A stretch of 64,000 nucleotides of DNA, taken from positions 496,001 through 560,000 of the forward strand of contig NZ_CP028271.1 of NCBI RefSeq assembly GCF_009914055.1. The letters run 5' to 3'. This stretch comes from Mixta intestinalis. Lineage in GTDB: Bacteria > Pseudomonadota > Gammaproteobacteria > Enterobacterales > Enterobacteriaceae. The notes below the pieces were generated by a model. It worked only from the letters and a program-made list of their open reading frames with translations, searched no databases and was not told the DNA's origin. Position 1 is the first letter of the stretch; the number at the start of each line of letters is the position of its first letter. This document shows, one piece after another, positions 25,530 through 34,513 of this stretch. The position numbers and the translations under genes were made by a program.

Positions 25530-26304
25530 CCATCTGCCACCAGCCCGCGATAGCAAGGCACGGGCCGAAGGGAAAAGCGCCGTCCTCTCTAATTTTTCCC
25601 GTCAGGCGTAACAGCATGAACAGGCCGATTCCCGCCAGCGAGGCCGTTATTAACAGGATAGGTAGCCGCTGCCAGCCGCACCAGGCACCCAGCGCGGCGA
25701 GCAGCTTAAAGTCCCCGTAGCCGAGGCCTTCTTTTCCGGTGATTAGCAGGAATCCCCAGTAGAAAATCCAGAGAAACAGATAGCCCGTGACGGCACCGAT
25801 TACGGCATCGGGTAATGGTGTAATTGCGCCGTGCAGATTTGCCAACAGCCCCAGCCAGAGCAACGGCAGCGTGAGCATATCGGGCAACAGCATCTTTTCC
25901 AGATCGATAGCGAAAAGCGCGATCAGCAACCAGCTACCTGATGCGAGACAAAGCGCATACCATCCCGGCGGCCAGCACCAGGCGATCCAGCCGGTACAAA
26001 GCGCGGTAAGCAGTTCAATAAGAGGATAACGCAGGCTAATCGAAACATGACAATGATGGCAGCGTCCGCGCAGCAGCAGCCAGCTTAGCAGCGGGATATT
26101 GTGGTAAAAGGGAATGGTTTGCAGGCAGTGAGGACAGCATGAGCGGGGCAGGAACAGGTTAAAGCGTTCAGGAAAACCGTCATCCTGGGTATCGCTGCTG
26201 GTACGCCTCATCATGACAGGAAGGCGCCAGATAACACAGTTAAGTACGCTGCCAGCCAGTAAGCCCGCTAATAACATAAACGCCAGCCATTCAATTTCGA
26301 TCAT
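25507..26304 (-). CDS. gspO: Prepilin peptidase GspO
   Basis: 265 residues, A24 aspartic protease and N-methylase in the inner membrane. Zinc-binding CPHC and CHHC pairs (about 57-60 and 82-85) after the first helix; catalytic aspartates in AIDLEKMLLPD and GYGDFK; about eight helices. It processes pseudopilins GspG to GspK. The start overlaps the gspB stop by one base. Last gene of the gsp operon. Confidence 0.95.
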   Translation of the reverse strand: MIEIEWLAFMLLAGLLAGSVLNCVIWRLPVMMRRTSSDTQDDGFPERFNLFLPRSCCPHCLQTIPFYHNIPLLSWLLLRGRCHHCHVSISLRYPLIELLTALCTGWIAWCWPPGWYALCLASGSWLLIALFAIDLEKMLLPDMLTLPLLWLGLLANLHGAITPLPDAVIGAVTGYLFLWIFYWGFLLITGKEGLGYGDFKLLAALGAWCGWQRLPILLITASLAGIGLFMLLRLTGKIREDGAFPFGPCLAIAGWWQMVMPLVMW

Positions 26305-26753
26305 TAACGATCCTCCTTATCCAGGACACTGCCGTCCCAATCCTCAAGCGCATCCAGGATCACCACCCGATCGCCGCTCTCCAGAATAACAAGCGACGGC
26401 TGGATCTGTGCCACTATTTCACCGCAGGGCAACCGATCGCCTTCCCGGTATTGCTGACCGCTGAACATAACGCTGCGGTGATGCGGGTCATCGGCGTAAA
26501 CATGCGCGTCATAGCGTAAAGGCGTTAGTTCGCCAACCAGACAGGAGGGCAGTTTTACCGCATCTGCGGTAAGAATGCGTGAAGGCACTATAGTGGAAGG
26601 CTTCGCTAAAGCGGTGGGTGAGGGTGAAGGCGGATAACGATATGCGGCCCAGATCCCGGAAACGGACCAGCCCAACAGCGTGAACAGGGCGGCATAAACG
26701 ATCAGTAGCCAGCCAGGAATGCGATAACCGCTTAATGCTGAAGAAGCGTCCAT
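26304..26753 (-). CDS. gspB: Type II secretion protein GspB (OutB/PulB-like)
   Basis: 149 residues: short cytoplasmic start, one helix (about 13-37), a proline-rich linker, then a C-terminal T2SSB domain (HVYADDPHHRSVMFSGQQYREGDRL). Members bind the secretin N-domains or peptidoglycan and aid secretin assembly. It is shorter than many OutB proteins and lies between gspN and gspO, while in Dickeya or Klebsiella outB/pulB sit elsewhere in the cluster. No gspA partner is present in the window. Confidence 0.78.
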   Translation of the reverse strand: MDASSALSGYRIPGWLLIVYAALFTLLGWSVSGIWAAYRYPPSPSPTALAKPSTIVPSRILTADAVKLPSCLVGELTPLRYDAHVYADDPHHRSVMFSGQQYREGDRLPCGEIVAQIQPSLVILESGDRVVILDALEDWDGSVLDKEDR

Positions 26754-27472
26754 CTGCCTGATACCTCCGTGAGCCGCAGTCCATTATCACCCGCCTGAGT
26801 GGTGAATTCGATAAGCTGTTGTCACTGCGCCGGTAAATCTGCTGGTGCGCGCAGCCGTCCGCTAAAACGATAATTTCCGGCGCGATCAACGCTGCCCTGA
26901 CCACTCGCGTGCAGCCGGTGCGGTTCCTGTAATGCAAAAATCAGTCGCTGTGGCTGGCAGCTGAAAGTCAGCTTTGGTTCGCCAGCGACGGCACGTTGTG
27001 CATTCATCACCAGTGCCGCCTCGCGCCAGGCGAGCGCTGCTTTCAACTGCTGACAGCCAGCACTATCGAAACGCAGCCGATCCAGCGTTAGCCTTAGCTC
27101 GCCTTCACCATGAAACGGCAATGGCATATCGATGAGCGTGAGTGCTTTTTGTGCGGATGCCTGCCAGCGTCCGTTGGAAAGCTGCCAGCCGCCATTCCAG
27201 CCCAGCGTTACCGCACCTTGCCCAACGTTTCCCTGTGCGGTTAGCCGGATCGTCGGCAGTCCATAACCCCACTGCCAGCGCCATGTCACCCTGTGCAGAT
27301 CCAGATGCTGCCAGCGCAGCCGTTGCAGGCTACCGGCCCAGAAGGAGCCTTCTGCATCCTCAGCCTGAATCTGTGCTGGCAACGCCCGAACCAGCAACGC
27401 TGCGGGAGCGGTAATCACCAGCGCGATGAAGTACACCAGCAGAAAAAACAGCGCATGACGCCAGATGTTCAT
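26732..27472 (-). pseudogene. gspN: gspN interrupted by an in-frame TGA
   Basis: The open part runs from 27472 to a TGA at 26824-26822 (216 residues, MNIWRHALFF... to ...RAPADLPAQ). Beyond the stop the same frame stays open for 29 residues (QQLIEFTTQAGDNGLRLTEV, then SGRWTLLQH) to a TAA at 26732, overlapping the gspB start as other genes in this operon overlap. The joined length of about 246 matches the usual ~250 of GspN, whose C-terminus normally has this character. It is therefore probably a point nonsense mutation; a functional 216-residue form, readthrough or a base error are alternatives. GspN is dispensable in several T2SSs. Confidence 0.75.
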
Positions 27473-27474
27473 AC

Positions 27475-27918
27475 TTAGCGCCTCTCCAGTTGCAGGGCAT
27501 CGACGTTAACCTGTCCGTTTGCCGGGGTAACGGCATGGAGTCTGATTTCGGTTACCCGAAGCGTATGTCTCGTTTCAAGTTCCGCTATCCATTTCAACAG
27601 CGAGTCTCCATGCACAGGTGTGAACCGCAGAGTTATCTTTCCGGCCTGCTCCTGTATCTCCGTGAGAGAAATCGCATTGGCGCTGGCGCTTTGTCGCAGT
27701 ATAAGCGGAAGATCCTGTTCATCTAACGCGAGAGCAGGGAGATAGCGAAGCTGCTGCGTAAGCTGCCGCTGACGCTGTTGTTCACGGGTGATGGATTCCT
27801 CCAGAGAGCGCCATACGCCTTGCCACAGAAAAGTGATAAGTAACACCAGCGCCAGAGCGATTAACAGTAAGCGCTCACGCTGAGTTTGTTGTTGCCACCG
27901 GGCCTGGAGACGGTTCAT
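27475..27918 (-). CDS. gspM: Type II secretion inner-membrane protein GspM
   Basis: 147 residues: bitopic protein with an N-terminal helix (about 18-36) and a periplasmic ferredoxin-like domain. It stabilises GspL in the assembly platform. Its start overlaps the gspL stop by 4 bases; gspN starts 2 bp after it ends. Confidence 0.92.
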   Translation of the reverse strand: MNRLQARWQQQTQRERLLLIALALVLLITFLWQGVWRSLEESITREQQRQRQLTQQLRYLPALALDEQDLPLILRQSASANAISLTEIQEQAGKITLRFTPVHGDSLLKWIAELETRHTLRVTEIRLHAVTPANGQVNVDALQLERR

Positions 27919-29048
27919 GGTTGATGCTTCCGTAGCGTCAGAATGAGTTGATCATTTTCCGTTTGCAGCCTGAAGTTGCGTGTCAGGCTTTGATGAGCCT
28001 CGCTGATTTTCTCCGGCTGCCCGCGTAGCGTAAGCCGCAGGCTTGATGTGGTGTTGAGATAGTGCAGGCGTTCAATAGTGACGCCTTCCGGCAGGGTGGG
28101 AAGCTTTGCCAGCAGTGACGTCAGGGTTGGATGTTTATCCTGTCGGGTGGCAACGCGCATTGCCGTCTGGCGCTCAGCCATGCTCTTTCCCGGGAAGCGT
28201 AGCTGAAGCTGTTGTTCCAGCACGTCGGCCTGTTGTGCCGTTTGCCACCATAGCAGCCCTTGCTGAACAAACAGCAGGCAGAGCGCTGCACAGGCAGCAA
28301 TTAGCGGCCTGCGCCACGGCACGGCGCGTAATGCGGAAGGTGCTGGCAACAGGGAAGGAGTTTGCGGGTTAATATTGCTGGCCAGCAGGGTTAATGCATC
28401 CTGCATCGGGCGCGCACGCCATTGCGTTACGTTTTCCGGCAAAGGGCTGTAACAATCGACATACCCCAACGCCGTCTGCTCGCGCTGCCAGGCCGTATGC
28501 CACAGCGCCAGCCAGGCGGCATCCACCTGCGCTCCCTGCCAGCGTCCGGTACGCAGTAGCCAGCGATGCTGCCAGTAGAGCGCGCTGGCTCCTTCTGTAT
28601 TGAGCGGAAGCAGCAGCGCATCCGGCGTTATGTATGATAAACGGATGCCCGCCACGCGAAACGGCTCTGTCCACTGCGCCATTCGCGCATTTGCTACGGT
28701 TGCTACCCAGAGGTTTTGCCCTTCTGACGCCAGTGGAATAAAGGTAACATCGTCTGGTGGCAGGGCCAGCTTTTCCTCCAGCAGCCAGGGCAGGGCTCGC
28801 ATGCCTGCGGCATCATGTTTGCCCGGCAGCGTTACGCAGTGAATCACGACATCAGCCATTGGCACCAGCAAATGACAGAGATCGCCGGGAAAACGGGCCG
28901 CCAGCGTAGCCAGTTCTGTTATCGGCAGTTCGCCCCGCTGCCTGTCAGTTTCACCGTGCGCGTCGATCCGCATCCATAAAACCGGGTCTGTGGGGTCTGT
29001 AGCGACAGAAATAATCAGGCGATGGCGCTCTGTGCTGCCGTTTTTCAT
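27915..29048 (-). CDS. gspL: Type II secretion assembly-platform protein GspL
   Basis: 377 residues from the ATG at 29048, which overlaps the gspK stop (TAATG). Large cytoplasmic actin-like domain (about 1-240, including ALPWLLEEKLALPPDDV), a single helix (about 255-275) and a periplasmic ferredoxin-like domain. The cytoplasmic part docks the ATPase GspE and the periplasmic part GspM. Confidence 0.94.
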   Translation of the reverse strand: MKNGSTERHRLIISVATDPTDPVLWMRIDAHGETDRQRGELPITELATLAARFPGDLCHLLVPMADVVIHCVTLPGKHDAAGMRALPWLLEEKLALPPDDVTFIPLASEGQNLWVATVANARMAQWTEPFRVAGIRLSYITPDALLLPLNTEGASALYWQHRWLLRTGRWQGAQVDAAWLALWHTAWQREQTALGYVDCYSPLPENVTQWRARPMQDALTLLASNINPQTPSLLPAPSALRAVPWRRPLIAACAALCLLFVQQGLLWWQTAQQADVLEQQLQLRFPGKSMAERQTAMRVATRQDKHPTLTSLLAKLPTLPEGVTIERLHYLNTTSSLRLTLRGQPEKISEAHQSLTRNFRLQTENDQLILTLRKHQP

Positions 29049-29971
29049 TATTCCTCCATTTCCGGGTAGCGCCACAGGACGGTGACCTTACCGTTTTTAC
29101 GCTGTAACAGGCTGTATTGTCGGTAATCCGTATCCGCCATCTGTGCGATAACGTGCAAAGCAAAGTAGTCGCTGTTAAGCGTCAGATAGTGTCGCTGTCC
29201 AGCCAGCGCTTCCAGGCCAGTAAAGGTTTCTTCCAGCGTTTCCCAGCCCGCGGCCGGACGTTGCTTGAGCCAGCGTAAAATCTCGTTCTGGCTGCTGTCG
29301 GGCAGCAGCGCCGCCAGCAATGGCCACTGCGCCGTCTGTAACGTATTCAGGTTAAGGATGAAATTTTTTTCCGGTAACACGCATATCAGTGGGCGAAGCT
29401 GTTGCAATATCTCAGGGGTAATGCCGCGTACCGGGCGTAATTCACTGGGATGCCATAACGGTTGACTGGCGGTGAGATAAGGCGGATCGCTGGCCTGGTA
29501 GACGTCGTCCTTTGCCCCACCGGCACGAATTTTTACACCGCCGTCAATCCAGTCAGCTATCGCCGCGTTTAACCTTTCTGCCTGTGACGATTCGATCTGT
29601 AGCAGCTGTAGCAGGCGGATAAAAATTCGCTGTATCTCCTCGTCGTGAGGTAGCGCATTGATATTGAAGCAGGTTCGCGCATCTGTTAGCCGTACATCCA
29701 GTTCCGCGTTCGGTAAAGAAAAATGCGGCCCCTCGGTAGCCCACTGTTGTGCAAGATGGGTGTGCCGGGCATCATCAAAAGCATCTCGCTGTAGCACCAT
29801 CGCGGCTATATTTTCTGCCGCCGTCACATACCATTTGCCCTGTAAGCGCTGATGCAGATGCAGGCTATAGTGAAAACTGAAGAACCAGCGCTCGGTTACC
29901 ACCGTAACCAGCGTCACAACAATCGCCAGTAGTAACAATACCGTTAGCAGCGCCATGCCCCGTTGTTTCAT
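29048..29971 (-). CDS. gspK: Pseudopilin tip protein GspK
   Basis: 307 residues. Prepilin-like start MKQRGMALLTVLLLLAIVV with cleavage after Gly5; residue +5 of the mature protein is Thr rather than Glu, characteristic of the K tip subunit. The large globular domain has ARTCFNINALPHDE and DWIDGG segments. It caps the pseudopilus with GspI and GspJ. Confidence 0.95.
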   Translation of the reverse strand: MKQRGMALLTVLLLLAIVVTLVTVVTERWFFSFHYSLHLHQRLQGKWYVTAAENIAAMVLQRDAFDDARHTHLAQQWATEGPHFSLPNAELDVRLTDARTCFNINALPHDEEIQRIFIRLLQLLQIESSQAERLNAAIADWIDGGVKIRAGGAKDDVYQASDPPYLTASQPLWHPSELRPVRGITPEILQQLRPLICVLPEKNFILNLNTLQTAQWPLLAALLPDSSQNEILRWLKQRPAAGWETLEETFTGLEALAGQRHYLTLNSDYFALHVIAQMADTDYRQYSLLQRKNGKVTVLWRYPEMEE

Positions 29972-29973
29972 CT

Positions 29974-30564
29974 TTACTCCCTTAACAGAAAGCGCCGGAT
30001 CAGCGTTTTGTCTTCCGTTAGCTCCAGCCTGATCTCAACCGCCTGAGGTAAGCCTTCGATTTCCTGCCACTGGCGTTGCCAGCGGCCCTGATGCCAGTAA
30101 CGCAGCTGTAACGCCTTAACCCCGCTGAGCAGGCGCTGGCGATGCAGACGGTTATCCGTCGGCATATCCGGGTAAGTGAGATACTCACGCACCAGTGCAC
30201 CTTCTGCGAGGCGGTAAGCAACGCGCTGCAATGATGAGCGGGCCAGTCGATCGCCGGGATTGAGCCAGCCGCCGTGGGTAAAGACGATGGCATCATCGCC
30301 GTGGCGCCCTTCGCTGGTTCGCGGCGAAGAGCCAGCCATCACGCCTGGGGTGCGTACCGGACGCGGGATCATGGCGGAAAAGTCGCGTTCCATAAGCGCA
30401 AATGCATGCTGAATCTGCGCCAGCCGCTGCGCGTGGCGGGCAGAAAAGCGTTCCAGCGCAATGCCTTGCTGTAGCAGGCGGTTGCCCATCAGCCCCAGCA
30501 CGGCAAAAACCGCCAGCGCTAATACCATTTCCAGCAGGGTAAACCCGGCAGCGCGCTGGCTCAT
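29974..30564 (-). CDS. gspJ: Minor pseudopilin GspJ
   Basis: 196 residues. Type III leader MSQRAAG then FTLLEMVLALAVFAVLGLM; Glu+5 present. GspJ family segments ALMERDFSAMIPRP and RVAYRLAEGALVREY. The start overlaps the gspI stop by 4 bases. Confidence 0.95.
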   Translation of the reverse strand: MSQRAAGFTLLEMVLALAVFAVLGLMGNRLLQQGIALERFSARHAQRLAQIQHAFALMERDFSAMIPRPVRTPGVMAGSSPRTSEGRHGDDAIVFTHGGWLNPGDRLARSSLQRVAYRLAEGALVREYLTYPDMPTDNRLHRQRLLSGVKALQLRYWHQGRWQRQWQEIEGLPQAVEIRLELTEDKTLIRRFLLRE

Positions 30565-30932
30565 CGGCGTACCACATAGGTGCGCAGCACCGTAGCGGGG
30601 GCGCTGTTTTCGCGCCAGGGCGTTGGCGAGACCTCAATTTCCAGGTCCCGCATCTCCGCACTGTGCGTCTCCACGCCGCGCCAGCGCCAGTACCAGCGCC
30701 GACCTGCCTGTTCACTTTCTCCCATCGTCCAGCGCAGCGGCGGCCAGACTTTTTGTAACCGCAGCTCAACCAGCTGATTTTCCGCCACCCAGTCAGCCCA
30801 GGTTTTCTCCTCCAGACGGGCCGTTCCCGTTGCCAGCTGCCCCAGGCTTTGTAGCAGCGAGAGCGAGGCGAGAGAAAAGATGGTCAGCGCCACCAGAACT
30901 TCCAGCAGTGTCATACCGTTACAGCGCGTCAT
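30561..30932 (-). CDS. gspI: Minor pseudopilin GspI
   Basis: 123 residues from the ATG at 30932 (MTRCNG then MTLLEVLVALTIFSLASL); the much longer open frame has no pilin start. Glu+5 present. The C-terminal half includes TWADWVAENQLVELRL. It overlaps the gspH end by 14 bp. Confidence 0.94.
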   Translation of the reverse strand: MTRCNGMTLLEVLVALTIFSLASLSLLQSLGQLATGTARLEEKTWADWVAENQLVELRLQKVWPPLRWTMGESEQAGRRWYWRWRGVETHSAEMRDLEIEVSPTPWRENSAPATVLRTYVVRR

Positions 30933-31428
30933 TGGACGCCTCGCTAAGGGCAACGCGGCCTTCTTCGTTAACCGCGATCTCCGCCTGTAAACTTTCCCGA
31001 TAGAGGTAGCGCAGACGAAAGGGCGTAATTTCCCCGCCCGGCAACAGCAGTACCTGTGGCGCATTACCGTTGGCCTGTGCGTCGGGGGTGCTTAACAGCA
31101 GTCGCCATTCGGCTGGCAGAGTCTGTGTACCGCCCCGGCCCGGTAAAGAAAAATCATGCCAGTCGCGTGCGCGCCACTCCATCAGCTGCCAGCGATGATT
31201 ACTTACCCACAGGCCATAGGCGCGCCCGTCGAGAGCCGCTTTATTTGCCAGCGCGTTCAGTATTTCAACCAGCCGCGCGCCTTCCTGGGCGGCCTGGTAG
31301 CGTCCGCTGAGGTTGTTTGCCACTACCAGCGTCGTTCCCAGACTGAGTAACAACAAAACCAGCATGAGTTCCAGCAGTGTGAAGCCGCATTGATTAGCGG
31401 TTTTGGTCCATATTGTTGATGTCGTCAT
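30919..31428 (-). CDS. gspH: Minor pseudopilin GspH
   Basis: 169 residues from the ATG at 31428; ATG at 31437 or GTG at 31443 are alternatives with poorer spacing. Leader ends CG, then FTLLELMLVLLLLSLGTTL with Glu+5. Connects the tip complex to the GspG fibre. It starts within the last codons of gspG. Confidence 0.9.
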   Translation of the reverse strand: MTTSTIWTKTANQCGFTLLELMLVLLLLSLGTTLVVANNLSGRYQAAQEGARLVEILNALANKAALDGRAYGLWVSNHRWQLMEWRARDWHDFSLPGRGGTQTLPAEWRLLLSTPDAQANGNAPQVLLLPGGEITPFRLRYLYRESLQAEIAVNEEGRVALSEASNDAL

Positions 31429-31834
31429 CCGTTCCATACTCACCGTCTGCGCCAGCCGAAAGGATATCTACCACGCCAAACTCGCCCGGCTGACGCAGCC
31501 GATAGGCGTTCCCCCACGGATCTTTCGGTAAACGGCGGATATAACCCCCTTCCGGATAGCTGGGAGGAATGGGATCGACGGTGGGTTTAACCACCAGCGC
31601 CTCCAGTCCCTGTTCGTTGGTGGGATAGCGGTGGTTATCCAGCCGGTACATATCCAGCGCGCTCTCCAGCGCGATAATATCGCTGATGGCTTTTTGTCGA
31701 TCGGCCTTATCTTTATTGCCCATCAGGTTCGGTACGACCAGACTGGCCAGGATGCCGAGAATGACAATTACCACCATAATTTCCAACAGCGTAAAACCAG
31801 CCTGAGTCGATGCTTTAGCCGTGCCTGGTCGCAT
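31394..31834 (-). CDS. gspG: Major pseudopilin GspG
   Basis: 146 residues. Leader MRPGTAKASTQAG then FTLLEIMVVIVILGILASLV. The C-terminal loop AGADGEYGTDDDI holds the conserved calcium-binding aspartates needed for pseudopilus stability. Homopolymer forming the pseudopilus fibre. Confidence 0.97.
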   Translation of the reverse strand: MRPGTAKASTQAGFTLLEIMVVIVILGILASLVVPNLMGNKDKADRQKAISDIIALESALDMYRLDNHRYPTNEQGLEALVVKPTVDPIPPSYPEGGYIRRLPKDPWGNAYRLRQPGEFGVVDILSAGADGEYGTDDDINNMDQNR

Positions 31835-31853
31835 GAGATGTACCTCCTTGTAT

Positions 31854-33056
31854 TTACAGCGTCATCATATTGTTGAGTTGCAGAATCGGTTGCAGAATGG
31901 CCAGCACGATAAACAGCACGATGGCCGCCATTGAAACTACCAGCAGCGGTTCAAACAGGCTGAAGAACAGCGTGACGCGTGCGCCGAAAACGCTCTCCTG
32001 ATTATCCGCCGCCCGCAGCAGCATATCGCCCAGTTCGCCGCTGCGTTCGCCGGATGCAATCATGTGACGCATCATTGGCGGAAACAGCGCGGTCTGTTCC
32101 AGCGCCTGTTGCAGGCTGACGCCTTCACGAACGCGCTCGCACGCCTCACGCAGCAGACTGGTGATATGCAGGTTGTTCAGCACCTGAGCGCTGATGTGCA
32201 TGGCCTGTAGCAGCGGTACGCCGCTGTTGTAAAGAATGCTGAGCGCACGGGCGTAGCGGGCACCGTTCAGTTCGCGGATCACACGCCCGCACAGCGGCAG
32301 CCGCAGCAACAGACGGTGCCAGGCAAGCCGCCCGTCAGGTTTGCGCACCAGGCGCAGTGCTATCAGCATCAGGCCCAGCGCCGTTAGCACCAGCCAGGGA
32401 CCAACATCACGAATGCCGTCGCTTAACGCTATCAGCAGCCGGGTAGTCCAGGGCAGCGCCTGTTTCATATAGATAAACTGCTCTGTCACGCGCGGCACTA
32501 CGACACTGAGCAGGGTTACGATCACGCCGATGGCGACCAGCGTTAGCAACAGCGGATAGACCAGCGCCTGAATCAGCTTATGTTTCATCTGCTGACGCTG
32601 TTCGGCGTAGTCTGCCAGCCGCAGCAGGACGCCATCGAGCTGACCGGACAGCTCGCCAGCCTCTACCAGCGCGCAGTAGAGCGAGCCGAACACGGTAGGA
32701 TGGGCCCGTAGCGCGTCCGCCAGCGGAAAGCCTTCCACCACCCGCGCTCGTACCCCTTGCAGTATGTTTTTTACCCGCTTTTCTTCGCTCTGTTGTGCCA
32801 CCGCGTAGAGTGATTCATCCAGCGGCAACCCTGCGCCGGTCAGCGTTGCCAGCTGGCGCATCAGCAGGGCCAACGAGTTGCCTGAAATCGATGCGGCTGG
32901 AAAGAGTTTGCCGCGTGGCCTGATTTCATGCAGATCCAGCGGCAGTAATCCTCGTTCGCGCAGCCTTTGCCCGGCCAGCCGTTCGCTGCCTGCGCTGACC
33001 CGCCCGCGATGGGTTTTACCGGCAATGTCCCGGGCCCGATAGCGAAATTCCGTCAT
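31854..33056 (-). CDS. gspF: Type II secretion platform protein GspF
   Basis: 400 residues with two T2SF domains (about 65-190 and 270-390) and three membrane helices (near 168-190, 215-240 and 370-395). N-terminal FRYRARDIAGKTHRG is typical. It forms the rotor-like centre with GspE. Starts 1 bp after the gspE stop. Confidence 0.96.
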   Translation of the reverse strand: MTEFRYRARDIAGKTHRGRVSAGSERLAGQRLRERGLLPLDLHEIRPRGKLFPAASISGNSLALLMRQLATLTGAGLPLDESLYAVAQQSEEKRVKNILQGVRARVVEGFPLADALRAHPTVFGSLYCALVEAGELSGQLDGVLLRLADYAEQRQQMKHKLIQALVYPLLLTLVAIGVIVTLLSVVVPRVTEQFIYMKQALPWTTRLLIALSDGIRDVGPWLVLTALGLMLIALRLVRKPDGRLAWHRLLLRLPLCGRVIRELNGARYARALSILYNSGVPLLQAMHISAQVLNNLHITSLLREACERVREGVSLQQALEQTALFPPMMRHMIASGERSGELGDMLLRAADNQESVFGARVTLFFSLFEPLLVVSMAAIVLFIVLAILQPILQLNNMMTL

Positions 33057-33057
33057 T

Positions 33058-34503
33058 TCAACTTCTCCGTGTGACGCGTGTAACTTCTTCCAGCGAGGTT
33101 ACGCCCGCTAAAACGCGCTCCAGCCCGTTCTGACAGAGCGTCGCGCCGTTGAGGTGTTGCGCCAGACTCACCTCATCTTCGCCATGTAAGATGGCGCTAC
33201 GCAGTGCATCGTCCACCAGCAGCAGTTCATGAATCGCCGTTCGCCCGCGGTAGCCGGTAAAGTTGCATGCCGGGCAGCCCCGGGGACGAAAAATCTGATG
33301 ACCGGCGGGTAAAAGCCCACCTTCGTCGGTTGTTGTTGGATAACGACATGCCGGACAGAGTATCCGCACCAGGCGTTGTGCCATGACGCCCAGCAACGAT
33401 GTCGCCAGTAAAAACGGTTCGACGCCCATATCCCGCAAGCGGGTAATGGCTCCGGCGGCGCTGTTGGTATGCAGAGTGGATAACACCAGATGACCGGTAA
33501 GCGAAGCCTGGACGGCGATGGCGGCAGTTTCGCTGTCGCGAATTTCGCCTACCATAACCACATCCGGGTCCTGTCGCAGAATGGCGCGCAGCCCGCGTGC
33601 AAAGGTCATATCAACCTTACTGTTGACCTGAGTTTGTCCGATGCCCGGCAGATCGTATTCAACCGGATCTTCCACCGTCAGAATATTGCGCTCTTTGCTG
33701 TTTAACTGACTCAGCGCAGCATAGAGCGTGGTGCTTTTGCCTGAGCCGGTTGGCCCGGTAACCAGAATGATGCCGTGCGGCTGCGCCAGCAGCGAAGTGG
33801 TTTGCTGATACAGCGCTGGCGACATGCCCAACGCTTGCAGATTCAGCTGGATGGAGTTTTTGTCCAACAGGCGCAGCACCACGCGTTCTCCGTGGTTGGC
33901 GGGCAGGGTGGAAACACGCACGTCGATGGCGCGTCCACCGATGCGCAAAGCAATACGACCATCCTGCGGAATACGCTTCTCGGCAATATCGAGTTTCGCC
34001 ATGACTTTAATACGTGACACCAGCAGGGCGGCGAGCCGCCGCTGCGGTTGCAGGATTTCGCGCAGTACGCCATCAATGCGAAAACGTATGCTGAGATAGC
34101 GCTCAAAGGTTTCGATATGGATATCGGACGCGCCCTCTTTAATCGCCTCGCCCAGCATGGCGTTAATCAGGCGAATGATGGGCGCGCCATCGTCGCTTTC
34201 CAGCAGATCGTCCTGTTCAGGGAGCTCCTCCGCAAGGGTATAAAAATCCATCTCGTTACCCAGTTCGGCCATTACGCGCTGTACCCGATCGTCTCCCCCT
34301 TGCCAGCTATCCATTAATCGCTGTTCAAACGCCTCATCTTCTAATAGCTGAACCTGTAACGGTACGCCTGCCGCTCTGCGCGCTTCGCTCAGTGCCGTTA
34401 CCGTAACGTCTGCACGGCATAGCAGCAGCATTCCTTCCGCCTGCTCGCACAGCAGCACACCGTGGCGGCGAGAAAAAGCAGCGTTAAGTAAAGGGGCAGT
34501 CAT
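33058..34503 (-). CDS. gspE: Type II secretion ATPase GspE
   Basis: 481 residues from the ATG at 34503, with GAGGAG upstream; the longer frame overlaps gspD. Walker A GPTGSGKSTT, Walker B VVMVGEIRD, Asp and His boxes (LTVEDPVEYDLPGIGQTQV, LSTLHTNSA) and the zinc tetracysteine CPAC/CPAC near the C-terminus. A cytoplasmic hexamer powering the pseudopilus. Confidence 0.97.
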   Translation of the reverse strand: MTAPLLNAAFSRRHGVLLCEQAEGMLLLCRADVTVTALSEARRAAGVPLQVQLLEDEAFEQRLMDSWQGGDDRVQRVMAELGNEMDFYTLAEELPEQDDLLESDDGAPIIRLINAMLGEAIKEGASDIHIETFERYLSIRFRIDGVLREILQPQRRLAALLVSRIKVMAKLDIAEKRIPQDGRIALRIGGRAIDVRVSTLPANHGERVVLRLLDKNSIQLNLQALGMSPALYQQTTSLLAQPHGIILVTGPTGSGKSTTLYAALSQLNSKERNILTVEDPVEYDLPGIGQTQVNSKVDMTFARGLRAILRQDPDVVMVGEIRDSETAAIAVQASLTGHLVLSTLHTNSAAGAITRLRDMGVEPFLLATSLLGVMAQRLVRILCPACRYPTTTDEGGLLPAGHQIFRPRGCPACNFTGYRGRTAIHELLLVDDALRSAILHGEDEVSLAQHLNGATLCQNGLERVLAGVTSLEEVTRVTRRS

Positions 34504-34513
34504 GGTTTGCTCC

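Noticed and set aside
26822..26824. Selenocysteine or programmed readthrough at the gspN TGA
   Set aside because: No reason for selenocysteine in GspN and no recognisable SECIS-like element was identified; a nonsense change is simpler.
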